Of a DNA stretch of 6,368 bases, positions 4,489 to 6,368 are shown piece after piece (position 1 is the stretch's first letter; each line of letters opens with the position of its first letter). Location: NCBI GenBank assembly GCA_964474285.1, contig CAYYSD010000171.1, positions 1-6,368 on the forward strand. The letters are read 5' to 3'. Position numbers and translations under genes: made by a program. The notes beneath the pieces were generated by a model, which was not told the origin of the DNA, did not search any database, and worked only from the letters and a program-made list of their open reading frames with translations. The stretch is from JACRBT01 sp964474285. Lineage in GTDB: Bacteria; Chloroflexota; Dehalococcoidia; Tepidiformales; Tepidiformaceae.

Positions 4489-6368
4489 CTACTGGCCGCC
4501 TGCCGCTGGCTGCGTCATCAGTTCACCCATCCGCCTGCGGGCGACTGCCTGGTCTTCGCTGGCAGCGGCCGCATCGTGGCGGGCCTGCTCCTGCGCGTAG
4601 GTCATGCGGTAGAGGTTGGCGTAAATGCCGTTCTTCGCGAGCAGTTCGTCGTGAGAACCGATCTCGGCGATCTGGCCCTGGTCCAGCACCACGATGCGTG
4701 TAGCTTCGCGAATGGTGCTCAACCGGTGGGCGATGACGAAGCTCGTGCGGTCCTTCAAGAGTTCGCGCAGAGCCTTCTGGATGATGACTTCCGTCTGCGT
4801 GTCCACATAGGCCGTGGCCTCGTCAAGGACGAGGATGCGGGGCGAAGCAAGGATGGCGCGAGCGAAGCTGATCAGCTGGCGCTGGCCGACGCTGAGGTTC
4901 TGGCCGCGCTGCTGGAGGATAGTGTCGTACCCGTTCTCCAGGCGATCGATGAATTCGTTCGCGCCGACGGCGGTCGCAGCGGAGCGCACCTGTTCGTCCG
5001 TGGCGTCCGGCCGGCCATAGGCGATGTTTTCGCGCACGGTCCCGCTGAACAGGTAGGGCGTTTGCAGGACGACGCCCATGTGGCGCGTGAGCGATCTGCG
5101 TTTGATGTCGCGGATGTCGTGGCCGTCGATGCGGATGGCGCCGCCGGTGACTTCGTAGCCGCGGCTCACGAGCGAGGTGATCGTGGTCTTGCCGGCGCCG
5201 GTGTGACCAACGAACGCGATGGTTTCTCCGGGCGCCACGTGGAGGTCGACGTCGCGCAGGATCGGGACGCCTTCGACGTAGTGGAAATCGACGTGGTCGA
5301 AGTCCACGCGGCCTTCGACGTGGTCGAGCTCGAGGGCGTCTTCCTTGTCTTCGATGCGCGGCTTCGTGTCGAGCACTTCGAAGATGCGTTCGCCGCCCGC
5401 CATGGCGCGCTGGACCATCGTGTATTGAAGGACGAGGTCGCGAATCGGGTCGAAGAACCGGCCGACATAGAGCGTGAACGTCGTGAGGACGAGGAACAGG
5501 TCGGCAACGTTGACGCTGCTCGCGTTGAGCGCCCGGTAGCCGCCGAAGATGAGGACGAGCATCGTCGCCAGCGCCACGGAGAGCTCGATGACGGGCATGA
5601 TCGCAGCGCTGAGCATGCCGGCCCAGACGTTCGCGCGGCGGTTTTCACGATTCAGCTGGTCGAAGCGCCGCTGGTTTTCGTCCTCGCGCGACATCGACTG
5701 GACGGCTCTCACGCCGGACACGTTCTCAGCGAGCGTGCCGTACATGGCGCTCACTTTCACGCGCACCTGTACGAAGGCGGCCTTCGCGTGCTTGGCCCAC
5801 CAGGCCATGATGAGCACGAGCGGCGGCACGATGGAGAACGTCACCAGGGCCAGCTGCCAGTCGATGATGAGGAGCGTGGTGATGACCACCGCGAGACCGA
5901 CGAAGTCCGCGGCGAAGGTCAGGGAACCGCTCGTGAGCAGCTCCTGCATCACCGTGACGTCGCTGGTGAGGCGGCTGATCATACGCCCGACTTCCATCTC
6001 GTCGTAGAAGCTGAGCGAGAGGCCCTGCATGTGCTCGTACATCTCGGTCCGGAGTTGCAGGAGGAGCCGGTTGCCCATCCTTGCCGTCGTGATCTGCTGG
6101 AGCCATGCGGCCAGCCAGTTCACGATCACCATGCCGATCATGATCCCGCCGAAGAGGTAAATCTGACCTTTGTTGTGCTGGACGCCGGCACGGACGATGA
6201 GCCCGATCACAAGCGGCTGCAGGAAACTTGTCAGCGCCGAGATGATCATGCAGGTGAAGGCAGTGACAACCTGCCGCTTGTATTGCTTGAGGTAGGGCAT
6301 GAGACGCCGTACGACCCTGGCGTCGTAGACCTTGCCGAGCGATTCGTCGTCCCAGCCGTCGGCATTGC
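4489..6368 (-). CDS. ABC exporter half-transporter (ABCB/MsbA-like, fused TMD-NBD), start outside window
   Basis: This is one half of an ATP-driven membrane exporter for lipid, drug or peptide; the substrate cannot be read. Counting from the Met at 6300, six membrane helices lie near 12-36, 47-67, 126-147, 148-168, 229-253 and 264-283. The ATPase domain follows: Walker A GHTGAGKT (365-372), Q-loop Gln413, signature LSVGQ (469-473), Walker B ILVLD with catalytic Glu494, D-loop YVD (498-500) and switch His525. All catalytic residues are present. The signature has Val where LSGGQ has Gly. The Met at 6300 is internal, because the frame stays open to the window edge. It encodes another 22 residues, including WDDESLGKVYDARVVRRL, which resembles the N-terminal extension of heterodimeric exporter subunits. 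Together with LSxGQ and the D-loop context, this suggests a TM288-type subunit whose partner gene would lie just beyond the right edge. Transcription probably ends at the hairpin before dam. Confidence 0.93.
   Translation of the reverse strand, partial: NADGWDDESLGKVYDARVVRRLMPYLKQYKRQVVTAFTCMIISALTSFLQPLVIGLIVRAGVQHNKGQIYLFGGIMIGMVIVNWLAAWLQQITTARMGNRLLLQLRTEMYEHMQGLSLSFYDEMEVGRMISRLTSDVTVMQELLTSGSLTFAADFVGLAVVITTLLIIDWQLALVTFSIVPPLVLIMAWWAKHAKAAFVQVRVKVSAMYGTLAENVSGVRAVQSMSREDENQRRFDQLNRENRRANVWAGMLSAAIMPVIELSVALATMLVLIFGGYRALNASSVNVADLFLVLTTFTLYVGRFFDPIRDLVLQYTMVQRAMAGGERIFEVLDTKPRIEDKEDALELDHVEGRVDFDHVDFHYVEGVPILRDVDLHVAPGETIAFVGHTGAGKTTITSLVSRGYEVTGGAIRIDGHDIRDIKRRSLTRHMGVVLQTPYLFSGTVRENIAYGRPDATDEQVRSAATAVGANEFIDRLENGYDTILQQRGQNLSVGQRQLISFARAILASPRILVLDEATAYVDTQTEVIIQKALRELLKDRTSFVIAHRLSTIREATRIVVLDQGQIAEIGSHDELLAKNGIYANLYRMTYAQEQARHDAAAASEDQAVARRRMGELMTQPAAGGQ

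Noticed and set aside
4344..4703. Plus-strand open frame crossing the dam start, the hairpin and the ABC C-terminus
   Set aside because: It is low-complexity Gly/Pro/Arg-rich, spans two conserved minus-strand genes and a terminator-like hairpin, and matches no known protein type.

Overview
This window comes from a GC-rich bacterial chromosome. Third codon positions are strongly G/C, genes are tightly packed on both strands, and there is no tRNA, rRNA, CRISPR array or insertion sequence. The gene mix is a GT4 glycosyltransferase next to a PIG-L deacetylase, a lipoprotein, a SnoaL-like protein, a Dam methylase and a long ABC exporter half-transporter. This would fit a Chloroflexota (Dehalococcoidia-like) or actinobacterial genome, but that placement is inference and the sequence does not settle it.

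Layout from left to right. (1) The C-terminal half of a GT4 glycosyltransferase runs in from the left edge and stops at 716. A 13-bp hairpin (712-745) spans its stop codon. It is followed by a PIG-L/LmbE-family zinc deacetylase (760-1725) with a long basic, Pro/Ala-rich N-terminal extension. A sugar-transferring GT4 enzyme followed by a de-N-acetylase is the layout of the first two steps of mycothiol or bacillithiol synthesis and of some glycolipid pathways, so the two may act in sequence. (2) On the minus strand, a predicted lipoprotein (2155-2862) and a four-helix membrane protein (1722-2129) form a likely two-gene operon. Both have clear ribosome binding sites, and those sites decide the starts. 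The membrane protein and the deacetylase converge so tightly that their stop codons overlap on one CTAG. (3) A 141-bp divergent intergenic region (2863-3003) holds a plausible promoter and a 13-bp dyad. It leads rightward into a SnoaL/NTF2-like protein (3004-3399) and a GTG-started 59-residue membrane protein (3421-3600). (4) On the minus strand at the right are an ABC exporter half-transporter, which continues past the window edge, and a Dam-type adenine methylase (3608-4408). They are separated by a GC-rich hairpin followed by a T-rich tract that ends at the dam start codon.

The window is mostly recognisable housekeeping and accessory genes. I did not find a clear undescribed multi-gene system. 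The items most worth following are the glycosyltransferase-deacetylase pair and its intergenic hairpin, the terminator-like hairpin abutting a dam gene that lacks a Shine-Dalgarno sequence, and the small membrane protein.
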